Program-made: the position numbers and the translations under genes
NCBI GenBank assembly: GCA_045544455.1
Contig: JAZPYZ010000019.1
Coordinates: 62,001 to 126,000 of the forward strand
Reading direction: 5' to 3'
Source of the DNA: JAZPYZ01 sp045544455
GTDB lineage: Bacteria; Bacillota; Clostridia; Oscillospirales; Acutalibacteraceae
DNA: 64,000 bases
The notes under the pieces: generated by a model
What the model was told of the DNA's origin: nothing
The model's database searches: none
The model's input: the letters and a program-made list of their open reading frames with translations, nothing else
In this document: positions 8,285-15,985 of the stretch, piece by piece
Position numbering within the stretch: position 1 is the first letter of the stretch
Layout of the letters: every line of letters begins with the position of its first letter

Positions 8285-9448
8285 TTATTTATTCCACATG
8301 TAATAAGGAATGTAATTATCCCGATTCTTCTGTTCTTTTAAAAAAGCAAGAACCTCTTCTGTTTTATCGCCAAACAACGGACCGTTTGTATACTGATAAA
8401 ACACCGTGCCGGGCCACTGAACATTCCACTCAAAACATTTGGGATCACCCGTTTCGTCGATGGTAAAATCCCAACCGATGATATCGAAATTATCAACAAG
8501 CAGGTGGTTTTTCTTAACAATCTGCTCAATCTTAGACCAAGACGGAACCGCCACATTTTGAGGCAGTGCCTTAACGCAGATACCGTCCTGATCCAACATT
8601 TTATCTGAGAAATAGCCATCCGGTGTGATACCAATCAATCGAACGGTCTCCACTCCGTCAACAAACGACACATCCGTAATAGATCCATCAACGCCAGCGC
8701 GAACCGCCGCATATAGGATATCCACTTGATTGCCATGCCGCCAAGAACACACGCGCAACATATTAGTCGAACTTTTGTTAAAAGCGGCCAATGTATGGTG
8801 TTGTTGAATCCGCTTCTGAATGATGAAATTGGTTCTGTTCTCGCAATGGCGGATCATATTGACTGCATCTTCCTCACAGGAAACATGGAATTTTTCCACT
8901 CCCCTGCCAAAGCCTGAATCGCGAGAGTTTTTCACAATCACATCGCCGGGAGTCTTCATGGTTTCCCACACGGTTTTGGCAAACTGCAAAACGCCAGCTT
9001 CATCCCGGGCGAAATATTCCCCATTGGTGCTAACAAAGCGATTTCTGATACATTTACCATAGGTATCCGGAAAAGGCACATCCGGAAGTAAACGATCAAA
9101 AAGATTCTTATCCCGCCATGCATCCTCGTAAGCGCTATCATTGTAGTATTCATATACCACTAATCCTGCTATCATATCCGGCACAAAGCGAGGATCCCGA
9201 ATACCGGTTACATGGTAATACATGGCATGATAACTGAAATCATTGATTTTAATGCCAAACTGTGCCCAGTATTGCACAATATCCTTCTTCTCTTGTTCGG
9301 ACAACGGCGGAACATTTAGTCTTTCGCAATAGTTCCTTGCCAATGTTTCATGGGACTGTGCAAACCCACGACGCATCATGTCGTAATCACGTTTATCTTC
9401 GCGGCAATTAATCCATTTCTTTGACCACCGACCACGAATCAACTCCAT
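8285..9448 (-). CDS. sugar-transfer-associated ATP-grasp protein
   Basis: 387 residues. It matches the ATP-grasp subfamily found in capsule and glycan clusters: a helical N-terminal third, then PGDVIVKNSRDSGFGRGVEKF-like nucleotide binding at about residues 170-190, FIIQKRIQQHHTLAAFN, NMLRVCSW, and the metal-binding end FDIIGWDFTIDETGDP with FEWNVQWPG. The biochemical role of this group is not established; genomic context usually links it to amino-acid or lactyl decoration of polysaccharide. RBS AGGAAGGG 8 nt before the ATG. It differs clearly from the other two ATP-grasp proteins, so the operon carries three distinct types. Confidence 0.85.
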   Translation of the reverse strand: MELIRGRWSKKWINCREDKRDYDMMRRGFAQSHETLARNYCERLNVPPLSEQEKKDIVQYWAQFGIKINDFSYHAMYYHVTGIRDPRFVPDMIAGLVVYEYYNDSAYEDAWRDKNLFDRLLPDVPFPDTYGKCIRNRFVSTNGEYFARDEAGVLQFAKTVWETMKTPGDVIVKNSRDSGFGRGVEKFHVSCEEDAVNMIRHCENRTNFIIQKRIQQHHTLAAFNKSSTNMLRVCSWRHGNQVDILYAAVRAGVDGSITDVSFVDGVETVRLIGITPDGYFSDKMLDQDGICVKALPQNVAVPSWSKIEQIVKKNHLLVDNFDIIGWDFTIDETGDPKCFEWNVQWPGTVFYQYTNGPLFGDKTEEVLAFLKEQKNRDNYIPYYMWNK

Positions 9449-9486
9449 AATGTCAGCCCTTCCTTTAACAGCTTTGTTTTGTACCG

Positions 9487-10686
9487 TTACATCAATTTCA
9501 CATTTACAAACCGCTGAATATTATCCATGTGTTTTACCAATTCATCCTGATCCTCAAACCGAAGAACCAAGGTACCTATAGCAAAATTAGCGCCAGTAAA
9601 AGAATGGACATCGTCCCCTTTTTTCACCCACAGATCGGTTTCCACAATATGTTCTTCAAAACCGGGGGCATACTCCAACTTGTCGAACTTGCCATCGGCA
9701 TCACTATGTAAAATCAGTTCGGCCCATGCACCGTTGTAAACCGGATCACGATCAACGCCTTCTATTGGCAGACCGACAGTTGCTTTGACAGTATTCATAA
9801 TCAAATCCGTTCCGGATGCGTAACGCAACATTTCGGACAAGCGATTACCGCCACCACGGGGAGAAACCTCCATAATATACGTCTTTCCGTCAGTTCCCAA
9901 ACGAGTTTCAATATTAAAGACAGAGGTTTTTAAATCCAACAAAGTGAATAACCTTTGCAATTCATTGCGCAGTTCCTGCTGTGCCTCAGCAGGCATGGTA
10001 GAAGGCCAACTGTAAGCAGAAGGCGTATACGGATTCTCTGCGCCAGCATCAAACCGTTGGTTGCTGAAGGAACAGTAAACCAGTTTTCCATCTATGGAGA
10101 AACTGTCAGAATCAGAAGAACATCCCACTTTTTCAATAAACTCCTCCATAATAAAACTCTTGGTTTTAGAGAAGCCAATGGCATATTCTGCCGCTACTTG
10201 CAGATCTTCGGACTTTTCCACTTTGGTAACACCTTTACTGCCAGCAGAATCGGTAGGTTTCACAATCACCGGCCAACGGAACATATCCTTATCCGCTATC
10301 GCATCCTGCCAATTCGTATAGCCCTTGGCCATGGGGACATTAAAGTTGTTCTGCTTCAAAAAATCCCTAAATTTAGCCTTGTTCTGAAGAATATCCACAG
10401 AAGCATACGGGTGTGTAGGAAGGCCCATCTGCTCGGCCACATATGCTGCCGTATCCACACCGGGATCACAAGCGAAGGAGGTAATGCCATCGATCTCCAA
10501 CTCTCTGGCTTTTTGCAAAACCGCCTCTTTATCGATGATACTCACATTCACATACTCATCAGCATACTTATGAGCAATATTATCAGGCAGGTAATCGCAG
10601 GTAATGACATACAACCCCAGTTTGTGGGCAGCCTCAATAACCGGCAGTAAATACCTGGCGCCACCCAACAGCATGATTTTCTTCAT
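9487..10686 (-). CDS. ATP-grasp ligase (L-amino-acid-ligase-like)
   Basis: 399 residues. N-terminal lobe MKKIMLLGGARYLLPVIEAA; core WPVIVKPTDSAGSKGVTKVE (about residues 138-157), FIMEEFIEKVG, and the metal site YIMEVSPRGGGNRLSEML. The N-terminal lobe, the core and the EVSPRGGGN end resemble peptide-forming ligases such as BacD, and formate/phosphoribosyl ligases of purine synthesis. No purine gene is near, and the neighbours are a glycosyltransferase and two more ATP-grasp genes, so secondary or surface metabolism is more likely. The gene begins 4 nt past the glycosyltransferase stop. Confidence 0.88.
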   Translation of the reverse strand: MKKIMLLGGARYLLPVIEAAHKLGLYVITCDYLPDNIAHKYADEYVNVSIIDKEAVLQKARELEIDGITSFACDPGVDTAAYVAEQMGLPTHPYASVDILQNKAKFRDFLKQNNFNVPMAKGYTNWQDAIADKDMFRWPVIVKPTDSAGSKGVTKVEKSEDLQVAAEYAIGFSKTKSFIMEEFIEKVGCSSDSDSFSIDGKLVYCSFSNQRFDAGAENPYTPSAYSWPSTMPAEAQQELRNELQRLFTLLDLKTSVFNIETRLGTDGKTYIMEVSPRGGGNRLSEMLRYASGTDLIMNTVKATVGLPIEGVDRDPVYNGAWAELILHSDADGKFDKLEYAPGFEEHIVETDLWVKKGDDVHSFTGANFAIGTLVLRFEDQDELVKHMDNIQRFVNVKLM

Positions 10687-10690
10687 AAGC

Positions 10691-11698
10691 TCACTTCTCC
10701 ACTGTTTTGTTGATTCGCTTTTGGATACCGGACATAATTTTCTTCAAATTCCCGGTAAACGCTAATCGGAACAAACGCTCCGTTGAACGCCAAACGTTCT
10801 GCCACCGACTGGCAACACCCAACTGCTTTTCTCGTTCTTTTTCGAATCTTTGATCCGGAAATACAAAACCCGGATGCTTTAATGGAAACTCCAATTCATA
10901 GGTTTTCATGCCGTACTGCTTTTGCAGTCTCTTGGGCATAGATCTTTTGGATCCAGTGTGGGTAGCACCGGTTCCGATGCCGTTATTGGCGATCAGATTA
11001 TACTTAGGCACAATCACTAACTTATGTTGTAAATATTCCGCATGACGGGTATAAAACTCACTACCGGGTTTGTGATTGGCATAAGTACCGGTTTCTGCAA
11101 AACTGACAAATTGCTTTTTTAAATACCAAGGGAAATAGGACTTGATATATTTCATAACGTAGGGGTTCTTTGCATACGAAAGATCTCCATCTTTGCACTC
11201 ATAAGTCCTTCTCCAAATAGCTACACCGGAAGAGGCAGGCACTCTTGCAAAGAAATAGTCATCGGGGGTATCTTCCCATTGTTCACAAAGGTTCACACCG
11301 GTGATTTTGGCGATCCGCAGATCGTCTTTATACTTTTCTAAAAGTTCTGCACAAAAGCGGAAATAAGAAACAGAAGGAACTTGGTCATCCTCCAGAAAGA
11401 TACAGCGATCCACCTTACTCCAAATGATGGGGGTATACTTATCGCTCATGCCATACATACCGATGTTCTTCTCTTCATACATCCGGTAAACCTGGCAATC
11501 CCAATCCACATTTTCCACCACGGCACGACTTTGCATAATTCGCTCTTTATCAGTAGGAACAGTCTCTCTGGGGCCATCGGAGCGAATAAAAAGAATGCTA
11601 GGACGAGCCTGTTTGATCACTTCCCATTGTTTCGCCAGCTGTTCTGGCCGAACAAATGCCTGGATCGCCACCGGCACATCTACCAAGTAAGGTTTCAT
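10691..11698 (-). CDS. HlpA-like glycosyltransferase (GT-A fold), first gene of the ATP-grasp operon
   Basis: 335 residues from the ATG at 11698 (AAGGAG 10 nt upstream). Starts MKPYLVDVPVAIQAFVRP. The GT-A style metal motif VDRCIFLEDDQVPS (about residues 103-116) is followed by FCAELLEKYKDD and ITGVNLC, as in GNT-I-like and 'hemolytic protein HlpA-like' glycosyltransferases of surface glycan loci. A close paralogue (about two thirds identical by eye) lies at 31727-32737. The C-terminus is basic (KRINKTVEK), perhaps for membrane contact. Donor and acceptor are unknown. Confidence 0.8.
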   Translation of the reverse strand: MKPYLVDVPVAIQAFVRPEQLAKQWEVIKQARPSILFIRSDGPRETVPTDKERIMQSRAVVENVDWDCQVYRMYEEKNIGMYGMSDKYTPIIWSKVDRCIFLEDDQVPSVSYFRFCAELLEKYKDDLRIAKITGVNLCEQWEDTPDDYFFARVPASSGVAIWRRTYECKDGDLSYAKNPYVMKYIKSYFPWYLKKQFVSFAETGTYANHKPGSEFYTRHAEYLQHKLVIVPKYNLIANNGIGTGATHTGSKRSMPKRLQKQYGMKTYELEFPLKHPGFVFPDQRFEKEREKQLGVASRWQNVWRSTERLFRLAFTGNLKKIMSGIQKRINKTVEK

Positions 11699-11732
11699 AT
11701 TATACACTCCTTCGATTATCTCCATATCGAAT

Positions 11733-11746
11733 TGTCATAAATGACA
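11733..11746. promoter_or_regulatory. palindrome in the leader of the ATP-grasp operon
   Basis: TGTCAT-AA-ATGACA, a perfect inverted repeat about 45 nt downstream of the expected transcription start and 35 nt before the first ATG. It could be an operator for an unknown repressor. Confidence 0.35.
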
Positions 11747-11794
11747 GTCCCAGCATCCGCACTATATAATAAAAATTTATAACATATTTTATTA

Positions 11795-11823
11795 ATTATA
11801 CAATATAAAAGGCTAAAAATCAA
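11795..11823 (-). promoter_or_regulatory. sigma-A promoter of the ATP-grasp operon
   Basis: TTGATT, exactly 17 nt, TATAAT on the minus strand, about 97 nt upstream of the first gene. Vegetative-type promoter, so the operon is probably expressed outside sporulation. Confidence 0.82.
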
Positions 11824-11829
11824 GTGTAT

Positions 11830-12130
11830 CACGTCGAAGAACAACATACTCTCCCATCTGCTGTTCGGTTCGGTTTAATAAAACATTTTTTAACTTGTCC
11901 TAACAAGAATTCCCGGGTGTTATTTTTATAATCTACCGCCAATTTTCCATCGTGATTGAAAGTCAATATATTTATAAAATCCGTAAATTCAGTCAACAAT
12001 ATATGAAAGACCGGTAAGTGAGGAGTTTATGCGAACAGTCCACACCGAGGATAAGAACAACAAATTTATTGAAGAATCGTCAAGAAAATCGCTCATTAAC
12101 CGTTTTTGGTTTTCAAAAAATTTACTGTAA
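11830..12130. other. AT-rich gene-free stretch with one possible 33-codon ORF
   Basis: Nearly 400 bp between the island promoter and the spore-protein leader hold no recognisable gene. At 12029-12130 on the plus strand a 33-codon reading frame (MRTVHTEDKNNKFIEESSRK...) follows GAGGAG, but the spacing to the ATG is only about 3 nt and no family is recognised. It may be decayed sequence at the edge of the inserted operon. Confidence 0.3.
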
Positions 12131-12167
12131 TATTTAGTTTGCGCAAGGCGACACTATAAATGCAAAC

Positions 12168-12204
12168 GCAGTTGAAGATATTTGCGGTAAAAAACCGCCG
12201 AAAA
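12168..12204 (+). repeat. right copy of the diverged direct repeat, in the SASP leader
   Basis: Matches 5829-5864 at 22 of the first 23 positions and again at the CCGAAAA end. Here the hairpin is GCGGT-AAAAA-ACCGC. It lies about 20 nt before the ATG of the spore-protein gene, immediately upstream of its AAGGAG ribosome site. Confidence 0.6.
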
Positions 12205-12224
12205 GTAAGGAGTGTAAAGAGATT

Positions 12225-12416
12225 ATGTCTAAGAACAAATCGATGGTTCCCGAAGCGCGTGAAGGCCTCAACCGTTTTAAGATGGAAGCTGCTAACGAAG
12301 TGGGCGTTACCTTGAAACAGGGCTATAACGGCGATTTGACTTCGAAACAGGCCGGTTCGATCGGTGGCCAAATGGTCAAAAAAATGATCGAGCAGTACGA
12401 AAACAGCCTGAAGTAA
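12225..12416 (+). CDS. alpha/beta-type small acid-soluble spore protein
   Basis: 63 residues. The family pattern is clear: AREGLNRFKMEAANEVGV (residues 11-28) includes the site cut by the germination protease GPR, and the second helix has GDLTSKQAGSIGGQMVKKMI. These proteins coat DNA in the forespore core, hold it in A-form and give UV resistance, then are degraded as amino-acid supply on germination. AAGGAG lies about 15 nt before the ATG. A forespore promoter was looked for; only a weak -10-like CACTATA at 12152-12158 is seen. Confidence 0.96.
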   Translation: MSKNKSMVPEAREGLNRFKMEAANEVGVTLKQGYNGDLTSKQAGSIGGQMVKKMIEQYENSLK

Positions 12417-12424
12417 GACCTCAT

Positions 12425-12465
12425 AAAAAAAGTCGTTCGATGATACTTTCATCGAACGACTTTTT
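12425..12465. terminator. bidirectional terminator between the SASP gene and the phosphodiesterase gene
   Basis: AGTCGTTCGATG pairs perfectly with CATCGAACGACT across a 7-nt loop, with A7 before and T5 after. Serves the convergent genes on both sides. Confidence 0.92.
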
Positions 12466-12480
12466 GTTTTTCTGCGTATA

Positions 12481-12951
12481 TTAGAGTGAAGCAATATTGG
12501 TCAGAACACCGGATGGCGTGATATCAATAATTCCATACGTTCCGTCATATCCCAAACTGCCCGGATTGAGCACGTATAAGCCATCTAAATACCGATTCAC
12601 CGGCTGATGTGTGTGCCCATACAACAAAATATCCGCATCGAATAGTTGAGCGGCATTGAGCGCCTTTTCTTCCCCATATTTCACCTGCTGTATATGGCCG
12701 TGCATCATCAAAATTCGTTTACCGGCTATCACCTCGTCGTGTATCAACGGAGCATCCTGACTCATCGCATTCCAATCGTTGTTGCCACGCACCATTCTGC
12801 AAGTAACATGTGGAAATTCATCGATGCAATTTTCCACATCTCGGACGCCATCGCCTAAAAACAGCAACCAATCGGCTTGTTTGTGCATGGACAAAACGTC
12901 CCACAATCGTCGTCCACGACCGTGTGTATCGGACACTACCAAAAGGCGCAT
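12481..12951 (-). CDS. YfcE/MJ0936-type metallophosphoesterase
   Basis: 156 residues from the ATG at 12951 (AGGAG 8-9 nt upstream); the 12 extra codons before it lack a ribosome site. Complete calcineurin-like metal motifs in order: SDTHG, GDGVRD, GNNDW, MHGH, GHTH. Members of the compact YfcE group hydrolyse phosphodiesters in vitro; physiological substrates are mostly unknown. In many Firmicutes this gene sits after the Ham1/RdgB pyrophosphatase gene, but not here. It is divergent from the three small sporulation-linked genes, 67 bp apart. Confidence 0.9.
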   Translation of the reverse strand: MRLLVVSDTHGRGRRLWDVLSMHKQADWLLFLGDGVRDVENCIDEFPHVTCRMVRGNNDWNAMSQDAPLIHDEVIAGKRILMMHGHIQQVKYGEEKALNAAQLFDADILLYGHTHQPVNRYLDGLYVLNPGSLGYDGTYGIIDITPSGVLTNIASL

Positions 12952-12967
12952 CGTCTGTTCTCCTTTT

Positions 12968-12996
12968 GCATATTTGTTTTCCACCATTCATATTCA
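12968..12996 (+). promoter_or_regulatory. candidate sporulation (sigma-E-like) promoter for the three small genes
   Basis: GCATATT fits the sigma-E -35 pattern exactly (KMATATT); 14 nt later CATATTCA matches five of eight -10 positions (CATACAHT). The predicted start would be about 15 nt before the first gene's ATG. GCATA also fits a sigma-F/G -35, but the matching -10 spacing is poorer. Confidence 0.45.
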
Positions 12997-13018
12997 TGTA
13001 CAGAAAGGATGGATCCTT

Positions 13019-13273
13019 ATGAGCCATTATACACCATCAAACGATCAGATTCAAGCCTTGCTGCAATACGCCAGCAGTCGCCTGGGACTTTCTCCCGAGC
13101 AATTACTCCGTGCAGTACAAAACAGCGACGTGTCACAACTGGTGAATTCCATGTCTCCCAACGATGCCAAAACGTTACAATCGTTCATGCAAAACAACAA
13201 ACAAGCCGAGCAATTTATTCAATCACCTGCCGTACAACAGTATATTGCTAACTTTTTTAAAGATAAACAATAA
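13019..13273 (+). CDS. small protein of unknown function (84 aa)
   Basis: Starts MSHYTPSNDQIQALLQYASS; AAAGGATGG 5-6 nt before the ATG at 13019. Longer in-frame readings lie antisense to the phosphodiesterase gene and are not credible. Predicted mostly helical and Gln/Asn-rich, with no signal peptide, membrane segment or cysteine. It begins a three-gene plus-strand unit (15-nt gap to the next). I do not recognise the family. Position next to a spore-protein gene and behind a sigma-E-like promoter suggests expression in sporulation (inference). Confidence 0.75.
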   Translation: MSHYTPSNDQIQALLQYASSRLGLSPEQLLRAVQNSDVSQLVNSMSPNDAKTLQSFMQNNKQAEQFIQSPAVQQYIANFFKDKQ

Positions 13274-13287
13274 GGAGCGTTTGCCGG

Positions 13288-13641
13288 ATGGATGATCTGT
13301 CTGATAAAATTCAACAACTGCTTTCCTCACCGGACGCGATGAATCAAATCCAGTCGATGATGGCGGCGTTTAGTTCCGGTTCTAACGCACAACAACCATC
13401 TTTATCTCCACCGGCGCCACCACCTGTTCCGACCAACGGCATGGATATAACCAATCTATTGAAAATTGCCCCGTTACTCAACAAGATGCAACAGGATAAC
13501 GACGGCGCAAATCTGTTGAAAGCACTTCGTCCTTACATGCACGATGAGCGTGAAAAACGATTGGACGAAGCCATACGGATTTTACAACTGATGAGGTTCT
13601 TGCCGTTGTTAAAGGATCTTGGAAAGGGTGATATAACGTGA
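13288..13641 (+). CDS. hypothetical protein with proline-rich linker (117 aa)
   Basis: Residues 1-35 form a helical start (MDDLSDKIQQLLSSPDAMNQ), residues 36-50 are a Ser/Pro linker (LSPPAPPPVPT), and residues 51-117 a helical, hydrophobic-rich domain with LLKIAPLLNKM and ILQLMRFLPLLKDL. AAGGAG precedes the ATG by about 11 nt. The stop overlaps the next gene (GTGA). The pattern recalls small conserved proteins of sporulating Clostridia, but no named family is assigned. Confidence 0.75.
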   Translation: MDDLSDKIQQLLSSPDAMNQIQSMMAAFSSGSNAQQPSLSPPAPPPVPTNGMDITNLLKIAPLLNKMQQDNDGANLLKALRPYMHDEREKRLDEAIRILQLMRFLPLLKDLGKGDIT

Positions 13642-13892
13642 CTGAAGAGATGAAACGCATGCAACGAGAAGCAGAAGAACGCGTGCGACAGATGCATCAA
13701 AAGGCGCAACAATACGTCGAACCGCCGCCTTTAACGGTACACGCTGAACCGTCGCTATCCGAACCCGAACCGATTACCGTTGATAACAACGCTTCACACG
13801 ATCGCATGTTGGCGTTGTTACTCGCAATTCTGTTGATCAAGAACAATGCTAAAATGGAATTGATCATCGCACTGTTATATCTCGCTTTATAG
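13638..13892 (+). CDS. hypothetical protein with C-terminal hydrophobic segment (84 aa)
   Basis: GTG start at 13638 overlapping the previous stop by 4 bp, with AAAGGG 8-9 nt upstream; an ATG 12 nt later is the alternative. The first 25 residues are a charged helix (MKRMQREAEERVRQMHQKAQ), the middle is acidic and Pro-rich, and the last 28 residues are strongly hydrophobic (MLALLLAILLIKNNAKMELI...), long enough for one or two membrane passes. Likely a tail-anchored membrane protein; function unknown. Translationally coupled to its neighbour, so the three products may act together. Confidence 0.7.
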   Translation: MTEEMKRMQREAEERVRQMHQKAQQYVEPPPLTVHAEPSLSEPEPITVDNNASHDRMLALLLAILLIKNNAKMELIIALLYLAL

Positions 13893-13928
13893 AAAAAAGG
13901 ACACATCCACAAGGGATGTGTCCTTTTT
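13893..13928. terminator. bidirectional terminator between the small-gene operon and pckG
   Basis: AAAAAAGGACACATCC pairs with GGATGTGTCCTTTTT across a 5-nt loop; serves the convergent genes on both sides. Confidence 0.93.
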
Positions 13929-13939
13929 GTTCATGTCAA

Positions 13940-15703
13940 TTAGTCGGCCAATCTCGTTTTCAAGTTGTTGAGTTGATCGCGCAGTTCGGTCGGGAGTTTA
14001 TCGCCGAATTTCGCATAGAACTCTTCAATGCCGCCGATTTCCGAAGCCCACAGTTCGTTATCCACTTTCAGAATCGAACGCAGCGTTTCGATATCGAAAT
14101 CCAAACCGTCGAGGTTGATATCTTCGGCTTTCGGCACATAACCGATCGCGGTTTCGATCGCATCTGCTTTTCCTTCGCAACGATCCAAGATCCATTCCAA
14201 CACACGCAGGTTGTCACCGAAGCCCGGCCAAATGAAGTGGCCTTCTTCATCGGTGCGGAACCAGTTGACGTTGAAGATTTTCGGCGCTTTATCACCGAGT
14301 TTTTTACCCATTTCCATCCAGTGCGCCCAGTAATCGGCCATGTGATAACCACAGAACGGCAACATCGCCATCGGATCACGACGCACAACGCCAACCGCGC
14401 CGGTCGCCGCAGCAGTGGTTTCGGAAGCCATGATCGAACCTACGAACACGCCATTGTTCCAATCGCGGGATTGATACACCAGCGGCGCGGTTTTCGCACG
14501 ACGGCCGCCAAACACGATCGCCGAAATCGGCACACCTTGTGCAGAATCGAATTCAGACGAAATGCACGGGCAGTTTTTCGCCGGAGCCGTGAAACGAGAG
14601 TTCGGGTGAGCACCTTTTGAGCCATCGGTGCAATCCCATTTTTCGCCTTTCCAGTTGAGCGCGTTTTTCGGCGGGTTTTTATCCAAGCCTTCCCACCACA
14701 CGGTGTTGTCGTCCAAGTTATGGGCAACGTTGGTGAAGATGGTGCCTTGTCTGGTCGATGCCAGGGCGTTAAAGTTGGATTTTTCGTTGGTGCCGGGGGC
14801 TACGCCGAAGAAACCGTTTTCGGGGTTGACCGCCCACAAACGACCATCTTCACCGACACGCATCCACGCGATATCGTCGCCGACCGTCCACACTTTATAG
14901 CCTTTTTCTTGATAATATTCCGGCGGAATCAACATAGCGAGGTTGGTTTTACCGCAAGCAGACGGGAACGCCGCCGCGATGTATTTCACTTCGCCCTGCG
15001 GATTTTCCAATCCGAGGATCAGCATGTGTTCTGCCATCCAGCCTTCCTGATGGCCGAGGTGCGATGCAATACGCAACGCAAAGCATTTTTTACCGAGCAA
15101 CACGTTTCCGCCGTAACCCGAGTTAACCGAAATGATCGTGTTATCTTGCGGGAAATGGCAGATATAACGTTTTTCTTCATCGATTTCGCAACGGCAATGC
15201 AAACCGCGAATCCAATCTTCGCTATCGCCCAACGCTTCGAGCACCGCGGTGCCCACACGAGTCATGATCACCATGTTCAGCACAACGTAGATCGAATCGG
15301 TCAATTCGATACCGTATTTCGCAAACGGCGAACCCACCGGGCCCATCGAATACGGGATCACATACATCGTGCGACCTTTATAACTGTCACGCGCAATATC
15401 GTACAGCATTTCATACGCTTCGGACGGTTCCATCCAGTTGTTGGTCGGACCGGCTTCTTCTTTGGTCGGCGCACAAATAAAGGTTCGATGTTCCACACGC
15501 GCCACGTCATTAACCGCCGTGCGGTGCAGATAGCAACCCGGCAGTTTTTCCTCGTTGAGTTTTACCAATTCACCGGTCGAACACGCTTGTGCACGCAATT
15601 CTTCCAGTTGCGCTTCGGTACCGTCGATCCACACGACCGCATCCGGTTTTACCAGCGCTTTCTTTTCTTCAATCCATTGAAGAACCGACTGATTGTTCGT
15701 CAT
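13940..15703 (-). CDS. pckG: phosphoenolpyruvate carboxykinase (GTP)
   Basis: 587 residues from the ATG at 15703 (AAGGGAG about 9 nt upstream). It interconverts oxaloacetate + GTP with PEP + CO2 + GDP in gluconeogenesis or, in anaerobes, PEP carboxylation. The GTP-type active site FPSACGKTNLAMLIPPEYY is present with the reactive cysteine near residue 250; VWTVGDDIAWM supplies the Mn/Mg-binding aspartates; the C-terminal part holds DKAPKIFNVNWFR. Length and motifs separate it from the ATP-dependent form that is commoner in Clostridia. Monocistronic, with its own promoter and terminator. Confidence 0.96.
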   Translation of the reverse strand: MTNNQSVLQWIEEKKALVKPDAVVWIDGTEAQLEELRAQACSTGELVKLNEEKLPGCYLHRTAVNDVARVEHRTFICAPTKEEAGPTNNWMEPSEAYEMLYDIARDSYKGRTMYVIPYSMGPVGSPFAKYGIELTDSIYVVLNMVIMTRVGTAVLEALGDSEDWIRGLHCRCEIDEEKRYICHFPQDNTIISVNSGYGGNVLLGKKCFALRIASHLGHQEGWMAEHMLILGLENPQGEVKYIAAAFPSACGKTNLAMLIPPEYYQEKGYKVWTVGDDIAWMRVGEDGRLWAVNPENGFFGVAPGTNEKSNFNALASTRQGTIFTNVAHNLDDNTVWWEGLDKNPPKNALNWKGEKWDCTDGSKGAHPNSRFTAPAKNCPCISSEFDSAQGVPISAIVFGGRRAKTAPLVYQSRDWNNGVFVGSIMASETTAAATGAVGVVRRDPMAMLPFCGYHMADYWAHWMEMGKKLGDKAPKIFNVNWFRTDEEGHFIWPGFGDNLRVLEWILDRCEGKADAIETAIGYVPKAEDINLDGLDFDIETLRSILKVDNELWASEIGGIEEFYAKFGDKLPTELRDQLNNLKTRLAD

Positions 15704-15722
15704 TAAAAGCAACTCCCTTCAG

Positions 15723-15749
15723 TTGCATGAACCGGTTGGTTTCATGCAA
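15723..15749 (-). promoter_or_regulatory. inverted repeat in the pckG leader
   Basis: TTGCATGAA and TTTCATGCAA face each other around ACC..GGT, between the expected transcription start and the ribosome site of pckG. Could be an operator or RNA hairpin; no known family recognised. Confidence 0.35.
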
Positions 15750-15770
15750 ACCAATTTACTCACATTTAGC

Positions 15771-15799
15771 ATTATACCCCATCTTCTGTCAATATTCAA
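15771..15799 (-). promoter_or_regulatory. sigma-A promoter for pckG
   Basis: TTGAAT, 17 nt, TATAAT on the minus strand, about 68 nt before the ATG. An overlapping TTGACA sits only 10 nt from the -10 and is not usable. Confidence 0.78.
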
Positions 15800-15914
15800 T
15801 AGCAGATTGCACAGTTTCTTTGTAAAAATACTATGAATATTGCCCTGTGTCAAACACCAATATCCATCGATAAAGCCACCCTATTTGCTCTACGGAAAGT
15901 ATAGGTGGTTCCCC

Positions 15915-15943
15915 TTGAACTTTTGGTATAAATTTGGTATAAA
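15915..15943 (+). promoter_or_regulatory. sigma-A promoter for the GH2 gene
   Basis: TTGAAC, 17 nt, TATAAA, followed about 40 nt later by the GGGAGG ribosome site. The 282-bp gap between pckG and this gene otherwise holds only the divergent pckG promoter. Confidence 0.7.
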
Positions 15944-15985
15944 ATTATTAGATATCTCTTGACTCAATCGTGGGAGGAAACCAGC

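Noticed and set aside
12029..12130. 33-codon ORF after GAGGAG in the gene-free stretch
   Set aside because: Spacing to the ATG is too short and nothing is recognised; kept only as a remark in the intergenic entry.
12127..12158. Forespore (sigma-G) promoter for the spore-protein gene
   Set aside because: A CACTATA -10 is present, but no GHATR -35 lies at 17-18 nt; not strong enough to list.
13288..13892. Mobile element or toxin-antitoxin pair
   Set aside because: Small overlapping genes fit the layout, but sequences show neither toxin nor DNA-binding antitoxin features, and the context is sporulation.
14720..15706. 328-codon open frame antisense to pckG
   Set aside because: Same cause: codon bias of pckG leaves the complement open; residues are Arg/His/Phe-rich nonsense.
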